Under the pieces are notes generated by a model. It saw only the letters and a program-made list of their open reading frames with translations. It did no database searches and was not told the origin of the DNA. The translations under genes and the position numbers were made by a program. From NCBI GenBank assembly GCA_937981585.1, contig CALJOA010000150.1:1-33764 (forward strand): a DNA stretch of 33,764 bases, in the 5' to 3' direction. The DNA is from an uncultured Pirellulaceae bacterium (GTDB taxonomy: Bacteria; Planctomycetota; Planctomycetia; Pirellulales; Pirellulaceae). Every line of letters starts with the position of its first letter. Positions within the stretch are counted from its first letter, which is position 1. Shown here piece by piece: positions 16,168 to 24,800 of the stretch.

Positions 16168-17067
16168 ATGTCAGACACAACTTCGACTCAATGGACGATC
16201 CAACGTCTGCTCGAATGGACGACTGAGTTCTTTTCGAAATCGGAATCCAGCAGTAGCCCGCGACTGGAAGCCGAAACGCTGCTGGCCGAAGCCCTCGGAT
16301 GTCAGCGAATCGAACTCTACACACGTTTTGCCGAAGTCCCCGACGAAGCCAAACTGGCCGAATTTCGGGCTTGGGTCAAACGCCGCGGGGCGGGGGAACC
16401 GGTGGCTTACCTAGTTGGGCATCGGGAGTTTTATTCGCTGAAATTCGCCGTAGATGCAAATGTTCTGATCCCAAGGCCCGAAACCGAACACGTTGTTGTC
16501 GCCGCGCTCGAAGCCGCCAAACAACTTGATACCAACCCGATTCGCATTATCGACGTAGGCACCGGAAGCGGTTGTATCGCCATAACGTTGGCCAAGCAGT
16601 TGACCGACGGCAAAACCGATTGCAAAATCGCAGCGACCGACATTTCCGCCGACGCGCTCGCAGTCGCCAAGGCCAACGCCCAGTCACATGAGATCGAAGA
16701 TCGAGTTAGATTCTTCCAAGGCGACCTGCTCGACGCGCTTCCATCGGGCAGCGAACCAGTACACTTGATCGTCAGCAACCCTCCCTACATTGGCGAGTCG
16801 GAGATCAACACCGTCGATGGGCAGGTAAAAGAACACGAGCCTGCGATCGCTTTGTTTTCAGGTGAGTTCGGAACCGACATTATCACACGGCTTGTTGCTG
16901 ACGCGCCCAAGTACCTGCTGCTAGGCGGCTTTCTGATCTTTGAGACCAGTCCGATCGTGATGGACAAGTGTGTTGAACTGGTCGAGTCCAATTCAGAGCT
17001 TGAAAACGTTGACGTCGTGAAAGACTTCAGCGGCCATCGGCGCGTGGTGGTTGCTCGGAGAATCTGA
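16168..17067 (+). CDS. prmC: Release factor glutamine N5-methyltransferase
   Basis: A 299-residue SAM-dependent methyltransferase. IIDVGTGSGCIAI (D129 to about 138) is the SAM-binding motif I, and NPPY at 204-207 in LIVSNPPYIGESE is the catalytic loop that holds the substrate glutamine amide. The N-terminal helical domain includes the EPVAYLVGHREFYSL and NVLIPRPETE signatures of the HemK/PrmC family. It methylates the Gln of the GGQ motif in release factors, raising termination efficiency, and lies right behind prfA. Its stop is four bases from that of the convergent recombinase gene, leaving no room for a terminator between them. Confidence 0.96.
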   Translation: MSDTTSTQWTIQRLLEWTTEFFSKSESSSSPRLEAETLLAEALGCQRIELYTRFAEVPDEAKLAEFRAWVKRRGAGEPVAYLVGHREFYSLKFAVDANVLIPRPETEHVVVAALEAAKQLDTNPIRIIDVGTGSGCIAITLAKQLTDGKTDCKIAATDISADALAVAKANAQSHEIEDRVRFFQGDLLDALPSGSEPVHLIVSNPPYIGESEINTVDGQVKEHEPAIALFSGEFGTDIITRLVADAPKYLLLGGFLIFETSPIVMDKCVELVESNSELENVDVVKDFSGHRRVVVARRI

Positions 17068-17071
17068 ATCC

Positions 17072-18031
17072 TCACGCCCGAGGATGAAACTGCTTGTGCA
17101 CTTTCTTAAGCCGCGATTGGTCGACGTGCGTATAGATTTGCGTCGTTGCGATGCTGGAGTGACCAAGCATTTCCTGAACGCGGCGCAAATCGGCGCCGCC
17201 GGCCAAGAGGTGCGTCGCAAAGCTATGACGCAGCGTGTGTGGACTGACCGAAATCGAGATACCCGCAATCGCCGCGTACTTCTTTACCAGTTCCCAGATC
17301 GCTTCACGCCGTAGTTGGCGACCGCTGCGCGAGAGGAAAACCCAATCGGTCTCGTCGGGACGATTGGATTCCAGCCGAGGTCGCTGTTTCTCAAAGTATA
17401 GATTCAATGCGTCGATCGCCGCCTCGCCCAGCGGAGTCAAACGTTGCTTGCTTCCTTTTCCATGGCACTTGCAATAACGCTGGTCCAGATGCAGATCACG
17501 AACCCTAAGGTTTGATATTTCAGACGCCCGGCAACCGGTGGCGTACAACATTTCCAACAAAGCGCGATCGCGAAAGTGATAGATCTCAACACGTTTGGGA
17601 GCCATCAGGAAACGATCGACTTCGCCGGGCGACATCACGCTGGGGATTCGTTGCCATAGCTTCTGACTCCCAAGAAGTTCGACTTTGTTGTCGACCAGCA
17701 CCCCTTCGAGCTGAAGGTAGCGAAAGAACATTTTGACGGCCACGATATGCCGCGCGACCGAAGTCGGAGCAAGATTCTGAGTGGTCAGAAAAGCCATAAA
17801 ATCGGAGAGCTCGGTGACGGTCAGCTTTTGAATGCTGCGATCGCCCAACCACTCAATAAAGCGTTTCATATCGCGGGTGTAGGCCATCACCGTGTTCTCG
17901 GCGAGGTTGCATTCGGATCGCAGATAGTCGGTATAGGCCGCGCTCCAGCGGCGAGCCGAATTGGATTGACTGAGCGGCTGAACCGATTTTGACTTGAGTC
18001 GACGGAGTTTACTTTTTCGAATTTTCTTCAT
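17072..18031 (-). CDS. Tyrosine recombinase, XerC/XerD type
   Basis: A phage-integrase-family recombinase. Counted from the longest in-frame start at 18112 (346 residues), the catalytic set is R195 (TGCRASEISNL), K222 (GKGSKQR), H292 and R295 (SPHTLRHSFATHLL), H318 (LGHSSIATTQ) and the nucleophile Y327 (IYTHVDQ). The N-terminal SAM-like DNA-binding domain, with ENTVMAYTRDMKRFIEWL, is present. XerC/XerD resolve chromosome dimers at dif with FtsK; length and lack of nearby mobile genes fit a housekeeping Xer over a mobile-element integrase, but XerC versus XerD cannot be settled from this window. I give the start at 18031 (MKKIRKSK, 319 residues), which matches the usual length; starts at 18112, 18091 or 18085 are possible and none has a good ribosome site. 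Confidence 0.88.
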   Translation of the reverse strand: MKKIRKSKLRRLKSKSVQPLSQSNSARRWSAAYTDYLRSECNLAENTVMAYTRDMKRFIEWLGDRSIQKLTVTELSDFMAFLTTQNLAPTSVARHIVAVKMFFRYLQLEGVLVDNKVELLGSQKLWQRIPSVMSPGEVDRFLMAPKRVEIYHFRDRALLEMLYATGCRASEISNLRVRDLHLDQRYCKCHGKGSKQRLTPLGEAAIDALNLYFEKQRPRLESNRPDETDWVFLSRSGRQLRREAIWELVKKYAAIAGISISVSPHTLRHSFATHLLAGGADLRRVQEMLGHSSIATTQIYTHVDQSRLKKVHKQFHPRA

Positions 18032-18119
18032 CGGCTCAGTGTGTTGTCGAAAATCTGAAGGAATTCGGAGCCAATCGTTTTGCATGGCCATAATTAAAAC
18101 GAGTGACGTCATGTAAGCG

Positions 18120-18136
18120 TTGCATCCCTTGCTTAC
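18120..18136 (+). repeat. Partial copy of the TTGCATCCCTCGCTTAC element
   Basis: TTGCATCCCTTGCTTAC differs at one base from the beginning of the element at 18240-18256, which continues into the GGTAACCCGACGCG family arm. It is probably a truncated copy of the same repeat. Confidence 0.55.
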
Positions 18137-18166
18137 TAGGGTTTTGCATCAGTTTCAGCAACATGC

Positions 18167-18222
18167 TTGTAGTACCGCCTTTAGGCGGCGCAGCATGATT
18201 CCGGCTAAAGCCGTCACTACAA
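18167..18222. repeat. Nested palindromic repeat with TTGTAGT ends
   Basis: TTGTAGTACCGCCTTTAGGC (from 18167, ending 18188) is an imperfect inverted match to 18201-18222, which ends CACTACAA. Each arm contains its own palindrome, CCGCCTTTAGGCGG and CCGGCTAAAGCCG. From memory this double hairpin is typical of planctomycete spacers. Confidence 0.75.
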
Positions 18223-18244
18223 ACGGATAACGATGCGAGTTGCA

Positions 18245-18270
18245 TCCCTCGCTTACGCGTCGGGTTACCA
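18245..18270 (+). repeat. Single arm of the GGTAACCCGACGCG family
   Basis: This is 26 bases beginning TCCCTCGCTTACGCGTCGGG, matching 7332-7357 at all but one position, about 11 kb away. Here it stands alone, without the opposite arm. Confidence 0.8.
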
Positions 18271-18445
18271 ACCCCAGGGAATACTTTGTAGGTCGAAGCT
18301 ACCCACCCAATCTGGTTGGGATTCACATTTATCTCATCGGAATATCACACTCGATACAAACGACGAAGTGAAAAAGTTACGGTTTGGACGGACACAACAT
18401 CCCCAAACAACAACTTGCAAAGCACAACGAGGTTGTGGTTTTATT

Positions 18446-18506
18446 AGCCGTTTGGGCGATAGCCCCGGTTGAACTGCCATTAACCGAGGCTATAGCCAAA
18501 ACGGCT
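18446..18506. repeat. Head-to-head pair of the 25-base GGCTAT repeat, copies 2 and 3
   Basis: 18446-18470 read on the minus strand and 18482-18506 read on the plus strand are both copies of the repeat seen at 5383-5407. Together they form a 25-bp imperfect stem with an 11-base loop. As an RNA this would be a strong hairpin; it could help end transcription. Confidence 0.75.
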
Positions 18507-18812
18507 GAAGTTGTCAGAGAATGTTTTGAAAAAATCACAGCCTCAACCTGCAAAGCGCATTGAGAACTGCCCCGTCCATCGTTTGTCGCATTGACGACAC
18601 AACAGGAACAACCGGCAAAGTAGATCCGACTACGATTGATCGCTTTGCAGATCCGACGCGTGCTTGCCACCGTTACGGCGTAGCAACTCGAGACTTCGGA
18701 ATGCTTTTGACCGACGACGACACCGACGCAGCAATCAAGCTTTTGCCGTTGGTGTACAGCCAACACGCGTCATGCAAAAACGAATGGTTCGGAAACCGCG
18801 TGGCGTTTGCGG

Positions 18813-19313
18813 TTAAGCGCCGCCCGAGTTGTCTTTGAACTTGATCTTCTTGATCAGTTTCTTGACTGAACCGTCGGGCAGAATCTTGCCCGAGACACGT
18901 TCGATTGCCTGAACGGTGTAGCGGTATTTTAGCTCAGGCGCGATGTCGAACTCGACCTCGGTTTCTTTACCCTCTTCAGGGTTGCCTTCACCAGCAAGCT
19001 TTTCTTCAATAACCTTGGTCAACTGAGCGTACATCGTGTTGGGATCGGAAAAAGTCGCGTCATCATCGACGATGATGCTTTGGATGATACCATTGGCTCC
19101 CGAGGCGAGCGAAACATTGATGACTGTCGGAAAGTCGTCTTCCATCGACTCTTCCTGATTGACGCTGGCCAGTGGCATCTTGACGGTGAAATCGCCTTCC
19201 ATTGCGACGACTTTGAACGTCATGATGAAGAAAACAAGCAACTGGAAAACGATGTCAATCATCGCAGTCATGTTGAGCCTAATTTCTTCAGGCGGTTCGG
19301 AACTCAATTTCAC
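18813..19313 (-). CDS. ExbD/TolR-type proton-channel subunit, second copy
   Basis: A 166-residue ExbD/TolR protein with the short cytoplasmic N-terminus, one membrane helix (MTAMIDIVFQLLVFFIMTF) and a periplasmic domain. D20 in this helix is the conserved proton-carrying aspartate. The C-terminal domain is longer than in the other copy and contains an acidic insert (EEGKETEVEFD) and a lysine-rich end. It is the last gene of a five-gene minus-strand operon, 22 bases after the first exbD. With ExbB it should form an inner-membrane motor driven by proton flow. Two non-identical ExbD genes after one ExbB suggest a mixed ExbD dimer. What the motor drives is unknown, because no TonB or TolA gene is present here. 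Confidence 0.9.
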   Translation of the reverse strand: MKLSSEPPEEIRLNMTAMIDIVFQLLVFFIMTFKVVAMEGDFTVKMPLASVNQEESMEDDFPTVINVSLASGANGIIQSIIVDDDATFSDPNTMYAQLTKVIEEKLAGEGNPEEGKETEVEFDIAPELKYRYTVQAIERVSGKILPDGSVKKLIKKIKFKDNSGGA

Positions 19314-19335
19314 AGCTGACTCCTGGCGAAGGTTC

Positions 19336-19779
19336 TCATTGATTCTTGACGCGCAAACTGAAGCTCTGCAGTTCCGAATCCTGGCACTTGGAGATCAACC
19401 TCTGCACCAACCCGGTCGGCGTATCCTGATGCGACCGGATAACCACAGCTATGTCACCCGGATTGCTAACGCCTTCGCGATTGGCACTGTTGATTTCCTG
19501 ACGAAAAATCGGCCCCATCCCATCGATCGTCGGGACCGCTTCACCCTGAAATTTGACACTTCCACCCGGTTCAAGATTGAGGATGATCTGGTAGTCAGGC
19601 CGGGTTTCTGGCGGAATAGCCAGTACACTACTAGGCAGCGAAATTTCTTCTGCGCGATCGACTTCGGAAAAGTTAATCAGCAGCATAAAAAATGCGATCA
19701 ACTGAAACGTCATATCGATCATCGGCGTCAGGTCGCCTTCGAGGATCTCAGAGCTTTTCTTTTTGGCGAACTTCGGCAT
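19336..19779 (-). CDS. ExbD/TolR-type proton-channel subunit, first copy
   Basis: A 147-residue ExbD/TolR protein. The single helix LTPMIDMTFQLIAFFMLLI holds D22, the aspartate needed for proton passage. The following periplasmic part (residues about 45-147) has the usual mixed alpha/beta domain ending in SELQSFSLRVKNQ. Its ATG overlaps the stop of exbB in the sequence TAATG, so translation is probably coupled. It differs clearly from the copy downstream in length and in its periplasmic domain, so the pair is not a recent duplication. Confidence 0.92.
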   Translation of the reverse strand: MPKFAKKKSSEILEGDLTPMIDMTFQLIAFFMLLINFSEVDRAEEISLPSSVLAIPPETRPDYQIILNLEPGGSVKFQGEAVPTIDGMGPIFRQEINSANREGVSNPGDIAVVIRSHQDTPTGLVQRLISKCQDSELQSFSLRVKNQ

Positions 19780-20627
19780 TATTCTTTCTTCTTCCCGACT
19801 TTTTCAAACCGCCCCATCAAGTTCTCACTCGTGATGCCAACTTCAAGGACGAGTTTCTGAACGCGATTTCGCAAAATGTTGTAAGCCAGAATCGCAGGAA
19901 TCGCGATCGCCAAACCGATCAACGTTGTCAACAAAGCGGTCGAAATACCTTCGGCCAGCTTGTTAGGGTCAGGAGTACCACCACCGTTGGCGATGGTATA
20001 GAACGAATTAATCATTCCGTGGACGGTTCCGAACAGTCCAATCATCGGAGCGATCGTTCCGATCAACGCCAGATAGCTCAGCCGATGATCGAGCTTCATG
20101 TTTTCTTCGGCACCGACTTCTTCCATCGCCGCGACAGCATGCGGGTAACTACTGGAAAGCTTGGCCAGTCCCGCCGAAAGCACATTGCCCAGAAACGACT
20201 CGTCTGTTTTGGAAAGCTCGTAGGCTTCCTGGTATTGCTTCTCATCCAGATGCGCTTCAAAGCCGTCAACTAGATGCTGCGGACAAACATACTCACGTCG
20301 GGCCGAGAGGACGTTCATGATGAACAACGCGACAAGAACGAATGAAAGCGTCAGGAACACGAGGATATATAGCAAACCAAGCGACTCGCCAAGCCAGCTC
20401 AACAACGACTGCTCCTCGGCTGCCGCAGTTGCGCCGCCGTCTGCGGCCGCGCCGGCTTCTTGAGCAAACGCAATCACACCCGATTCCATGATCGGACTTG
20501 GAAACGCAAAGACTGCAAAAGTAATAGCGAGAATCAAACACTTGACCAGCGTTGGTAGCCAACGACTGGATCGTTCAAGGTTCGTATCATATTTCGCCGC
20601 AGATTTCGGCGATTCAACAAACTGCAT
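19779..20627 (-). CDS. ExbB/TolQ/MotA-type proton channel
   Basis: A 282-residue ExbB/TolQ protein. After an N-terminal hydrophobic stretch (about 24-43), either a signal peptide or an extra helix, comes an Ala/Gly/Glu-rich linker. Then follow the three family helices: about 84-107, about 184-208 (LALIGTIAPMIGLFGTVHGM, the signature) and about 228-252 (ISTALLTTLIGLAIAIPAIL), with the long cytoplasmic loop between the first two. The longest open frame goes back to 21071 through the neighbouring gene, but that part is shadow sequence. GGAGA eight bases upstream selects 20627. The stop overlaps the start of exbD. ExbB pentamers around an ExbD dimer turn proton flow into mechanical work on a periplasmic partner. 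Confidence 0.92.
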   Translation of the reverse strand: MQFVESPKSAAKYDTNLERSSRWLPTLVKCLILAITFAVFAFPSPIMESGVIAFAQEAGAAADGGATAAAEEQSLLSWLGESLGLLYILVFLTLSFVLVALFIMNVLSARREYVCPQHLVDGFEAHLDEKQYQEAYELSKTDESFLGNVLSAGLAKLSSSYPHAVAAMEEVGAEENMKLDHRLSYLALIGTIAPMIGLFGTVHGMINSFYTIANGGGTPDPNKLAEGISTALLTTLIGLAIAIPAILAYNILRNRVQKLVLEVGITSENLMGRFEKVGKKKE

Positions 20628-20635
20628 AGCGACAG

Positions 20636-20640
20636 TCTCC
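20636..20640 (-). promoter_or_regulatory. Ribosome binding site of exbB
   Basis: GGAGA on the minus strand, eight bases before the ATG at 20627. It rules out the much longer upstream open frame. Confidence 0.65.
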
Positions 20641-20757
20641 AAGTCTTCAGTTGAGTGATATGTTAGGTAAATTGTTTTCTGATTTTCTCGACGGCGATAA
20701 GTCATTGTAATCGCCGTTTTTAGATGTGAAACCATTACAGGGCATAACTCGGCAAGA

Positions 20758-21801
20758 CTAAAGCTTACTGGCCCAGTATGAGTTACGGTAGCGCTCTTTG
20801 AGCAGGTTACGAGCTCGGTTGGCCCGGTCAGTTTCTTCCAGCTTAGGCCAGAGCAACGCCAACCGATAAGCTGCCTCGGCGTGAGCTTCCGACTCGGAGG
20901 CGTACAGCAACTCGGTATGCAAGTAGGCGTGCGAAGCTTCCTTAAGCCGACCAGCCTTTTCATGAACGCCACCCAGTGCGTTGTAGAGATGAGCAAATAG
21001 CTTTTTGTTATCCGAATTTTCTTCTTTGATGATTTTCTCAAGCTGCTTTTGAGCCTGATCAGGATTGCCATTCAAACCAGCGATCCTCGCCAGTTCGCAA
21101 GCCGCCAATAGCTTGTACGTTTGACTGAGGTCGTCATTAGACTGGACTGCGGCAATTGCCTTGAACGACGCTTCTGCCTCGGGAAGTTTGTTAAGCAGAA
21201 TCTGCATTTGCCCAGCGTGGAAATGCCCTTTGAGCTTGTACTCCAGCCAACTGGAGCCTTGCAGTTTTTTGAACTCGTTTTCCGCCAAATCAGGCCGGCC
21301 AACGGCAAACGCCAAGCGGGCAAATTGGTCTTTGGCGGGAGTTATGTGAAAGCTGTTGGCGTGGGTTTTGATAAACTTGCCGACCTCACGACCGGCATTT
21401 TGAGGTGTAATACCTCCACCGCGAAGTGATATTTGGGCTGTGGAAAACGCACGAATAAAGTCGATCTCCTGTTTGATATTGGGATCGACGTTGACCTTGA
21501 TCTTGTTCAACTCCTCCAATGCATCGCCAAACTGACCGTCCTCCATCGAGTCACGAGCTCGACCGACTCCGAGTGGTTCTTTCCCGTAAGTGACTTTTTG
21601 AATCAGCGAAGCAGGAACCTCTGCATTGTTGATCGTCACACCATTGGCAGTTACCTCAGTAATCCGACCGTTGACCTTAGAAGCCCGTCCGTCTTCACGC
21701 AGTTTGTAGACCGCGTCCTGGGCGTTTAGGATCGTTTGGGGCAACGCGAAAACCAATCCGGCAAGCACAACTGTCAAAAGGATACGTTTAATTGTTTTCA
21801 T
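20758..21801 (-). CDS. Exported TPR protein of the ExbBD operon
   Basis: A 347-residue exported protein. MKTIKRILLTVVLAGLVFAL and the following residues to NAQ are a classical signal peptide. Residues about 32-82 (KVNGRITEVTANGVTINNAE and SLIQKVTYGKEP) look like a small SH3-like or beta-barrel module. The remainder is a row of helical hairpins of TPR type: paired A-x-x-x-L/A-x-x-A patterns such as KLPEAEASFKAIAAVQ and AHLYNALGGVHEKAGRLKEA. In-frame ATGs exist at 21819 and 21801; the second starts directly with the signal peptide. The gene stands between the giant TPR gene and exbB, so it probably forms the periplasmic part of the same machine, in the way CpoB/YbgF works with TolQR. That analogy is inference. 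Confidence 0.8.
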   Translation of the reverse strand: MKTIKRILLTVVLAGLVFALPQTILNAQDAVYKLREDGRASKVNGRITEVTANGVTINNAEVPASLIQKVTYGKEPLGVGRARDSMEDGQFGDALEELNKIKVNVDPNIKQEIDFIRAFSTAQISLRGGGITPQNAGREVGKFIKTHANSFHITPAKDQFARLAFAVGRPDLAENEFKKLQGSSWLEYKLKGHFHAGQMQILLNKLPEAEASFKAIAAVQSNDDLSQTYKLLAACELARIAGLNGNPDQAQKQLEKIIKEENSDNKKLFAHLYNALGGVHEKAGRLKEASHAYLHTELLYASESEAHAEAAYRLALLWPKLEETDRANRARNLLKERYRNSYWASKL

Positions 21802-21879
21802 AGTTTGCGATAAAGTCATTGGTAATGATGTCAAATTTCAATTTTCAATTTCGGTGCGTCGATGAGGTTCGTTCGTCCT

Positions 21880-24800
21880 CTACTTCAGCGCCGCTTTAAT
21901 GCGGACCTCAAGCTCTTCGAACTTCTTGGCCCAGTTGCCCATTCCAGCGAAAGTCGGATCTCGCTTACGCTCGTTGGCGATTTCTCTGCCAGCCGATTCA
22001 ATCGCGCCAGAATTTTTTGCGAGAATCCCGTATTCCAAACGGCACTCTGCAACATGGTAAAGTGCGTTGAAGAATGTGCTGCGGAACTTCTCGTTGGAGC
22101 GCGTCGCCAAGGCGATTTTTTTCCAACCCCAAATCAGTTTCTTTTTTCGCTTGGTCTTGGGATCTTTAAACGAACCGGTTCCGTTGGTCGCTGCGGCGTA
22201 TTTGTCGGGCATCTTTTTCGCTTTGCCCCAAGCTTGAAGTGTTTCACAGGCTTCGATTTGAACGTTGATCGCGTTGGTGTTTCGGCGAAGGATTTCGGAC
22301 AACTGCTCAACGGCTGTTTCGTAATTTCCCGCTCCGCGCTGCGACAATGCTCGCTGAAGCTTGAGCTTGGACAGCATTTCGGCTTCTTGAGGGTCGCCCT
22401 TGAATCCCATCTTCTCAACGGCATCGAGGGCATCGACCGCACTCTGAAACAACGGCTGCGACTCTTCTGCCATTTCCGAAGCAACCAATGATTCGCCGAC
22501 ACTGCGTAGCGTTGAACCGGCCCACATGATTGTTTTTGGGTCCTCGGATTCTTTGGCAATCGAACCTAGAAAAGTTGACAAAGCCCCAGCGAACTCCTTC
22601 TTTTCGTCTTGAGAAGTCAACGTGTCAAAGTCGTTCTTCAGTTCTTTAGCGATCAGTTGATAAATAACCGTGATTCGCGTCCGGTCTTTGGGGTCATTGC
22701 TGGCCTCGAGTTCCTGTCGCATCGCTGCGATCACGCCGCTGGCTTTGTTGACCCATTTTTGTTTGTCACTACCGGTCTTCATCGCCGCCAAGTAAGTCTT
22801 GATTGCGGTGCGATAGGTTTCGCGCGAGTAGATTCCGGCCAACGGCGTGTTGGAAATCGCCGGGTGTTTTTGTTTTACCAAGTCCAGCGGCGCAATCGCC
22901 GCCGACTCAAGCTGAGTTACGGCTTTGCCGACCTCTCCCGTTAACACGTAGGCATCGACCAGCATCAGTGCACCTAGAGCGGTCTCGTAATCGAGATTAC
23001 TGACATCCGCCCCCGCAACACCCTGAGCCATGTAGCCTTTGGAATTGTTAAGCTGTTCTTTAAGCGAAGCAGGATCTTCTCCGGCAGACAACTTGTTTTT
23101 GAGATCCGACCACATCCACCGCCCAACTTTTATCGCAAGTGGATTTCGATAGGGCGAGCCTTTAGGGACCTTCAAGAAGTACTTTTCGGCAGCCCCGAAA
23201 TCCTTTTGGATGATCGACATTCGCGTCATCGTACTGGCGGCCGAACCGGCTTCTAAAGATCCACTCCAGCGGTCGATCACTGAGTTACAAGCGTTGACTA
23301 ACCGGGTTGATTCGAACTCTTTGTCTTCACTCTTGGCGGAGTCGAGCATACTGGAATAGCTTTGAATCATCAGCGGCATCGCCTGCTGGGTTCCGGGGAC
23401 CGTTGGATACTTGGCCAACAGGTACTCGCCGATCAGTGCCGACTCGAAATATTGCCGCGATGCAAAATAGCAAAAACTTTGCAAGAATCGGACGTTATTG
23501 ATGTCAGCTCGAACTGTGGTGTCGTCGGCCAATTCCAATGCCAAGTCCAGCAATTTCAAAATCCCATCGGCTTGCTCACGAAGCAGAACCATTGCATCGT
23601 CAAACTCGGTTTGCAAAGCCGCTTTTTTGGTCGCGTCTTTTTCGGATTTTAATTTCTTACGAAGCGCGTTGACTTCGTTGGACGCCAATTCAAGATCGCC
23701 CAACATGTCTTTGGCTCTTTCACGAGCATCACCAAAACTCTCGGGAGCCTTGAGGTTTGGGTCGACCGGCGCCCGCATCGAGATGTTCCACTCGGACGCC
23801 AGCTGCACCGCTCGGTCACGGTACGGACCTGAAACTCGCGACACGCTCTTGAGCAACCTGCCGGCGTCACGGGCCATGTCATCAGATGCCTTCTTGGCCC
23901 CTGGTCCGCCTTTCTTCTTAATCGCCTCGGCGTTTTTGTGCTGGGCGATGGCCAACTCGAGCATCACACGCAACCACCTCTGGTCTCGCATCTCGTTACG
24001 ATTGAGCACCTTAACGGCTGGCTCAAGCCGCTTGACGACCTCAACGTGCGGGTAAGGCTTCACCTTGCTCCAACAATCGGCCGCCAGAAAATAGCCATCA
24101 AGCTTAAGCGGTTTGAGCGAACTGTTGTTACCCAACTCAAAGATATCGTTCAACAGCTCCAGCGCCAGTTTGTAATTGCCAAGTTTCTGTTCGCACCTAG
24201 CCGCAAAAACACATGACTGAAGACCAGCATGTCGTCGCCGGTAGTCATCGTAGACGTCCTTGTAGATGGTCGCAGCATCGACCAGAAGCTTTTTTGCCTT
24301 TGGGTCGCCCTCGGGATAAGTGTCAGCAAGCTGCTCGGTCACCATCGGCAGTCGCAGACGAACTCCAACGTACGCACCCTGCAACTGTTTCAATTTCTTT
24401 CCACTAGCCGGATCTTCCGGGTCGATCCGGTATGCCTCAGGATCCGCCGGGTCGATCAAACGCTTGAGTTTGGCTCTGGCCTGTTTGTAACTCTCCATCG
24501 ACTCTTTGAGCGTACCTTTGGCTTTGTTTCGAAGCTCAGTCTTCTCACCATCGGTTGCGCGATCTGATTTGGTTTGCCGCAGGTAGATATCCGCGCGCTG
24601 GAACAGCAAGTTGCCTTGATACCGAAGCGTTCGGGCACTGACCTCTAGGGATTGATTCTTGGAAGCATACTCAGTGAGTAGTTTCTGGGCTTCGTCGAGC
24701 CTCTCTTCGAGCAAACCGAGATTGCTAATTCTGGACGAGCTTGCGATCAGAACTTCGGCTTTTTCAAACGGAAGCGAAGCACGAAACTCGCTGGTGATCA

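Larger units (their letters stand above)
18113..18812. other. 700-base repeat-rich spacer without a credible gene
   Basis: Between the recombinase gene and the end of the exbD operon I see at least four repeat elements (listed separately) and no protein with a recognisable domain. Open frames at 18377-18766 (-) and 18560-18838 (+) have unusual Cys- and Ser-rich or repeat-derived compositions and no start-site support. Confidence 0.6.

Noticed and set aside
17068-17071. Only four bases between the convergent prmC and xer stops
   Set aside because: Tight convergent ends are frequent in bacteria; noted but not unusual enough to report as a finding.
18233-18472. 79-residue plus-strand frame beginning MRVASLAYASGYQ, and the 96-residue minus-strand frame at 18036-18326
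   Set aside because: Both are produced by reading through the dispersed repeats; no independent protein signal.
18377-18838. 129-residue minus-strand and 92-residue plus-strand frames in the xer-exbD spacer
   Set aside because: Cys/Ser-rich or mixed composition with no recognisable domain, overlapping each other and a repeat, and no start support.
20628-21071. Long N-terminal extension of ExbB
   Set aside because: It lies antiphase within the TPR gene and has no ExbB-like sequence; a good ribosome site marks 20627.
21862-22491. 209-residue plus-strand frame antisense to the giant TPR gene
   Set aside because: No domain or start signal; the opposite strand has a coherent solenoid protein.
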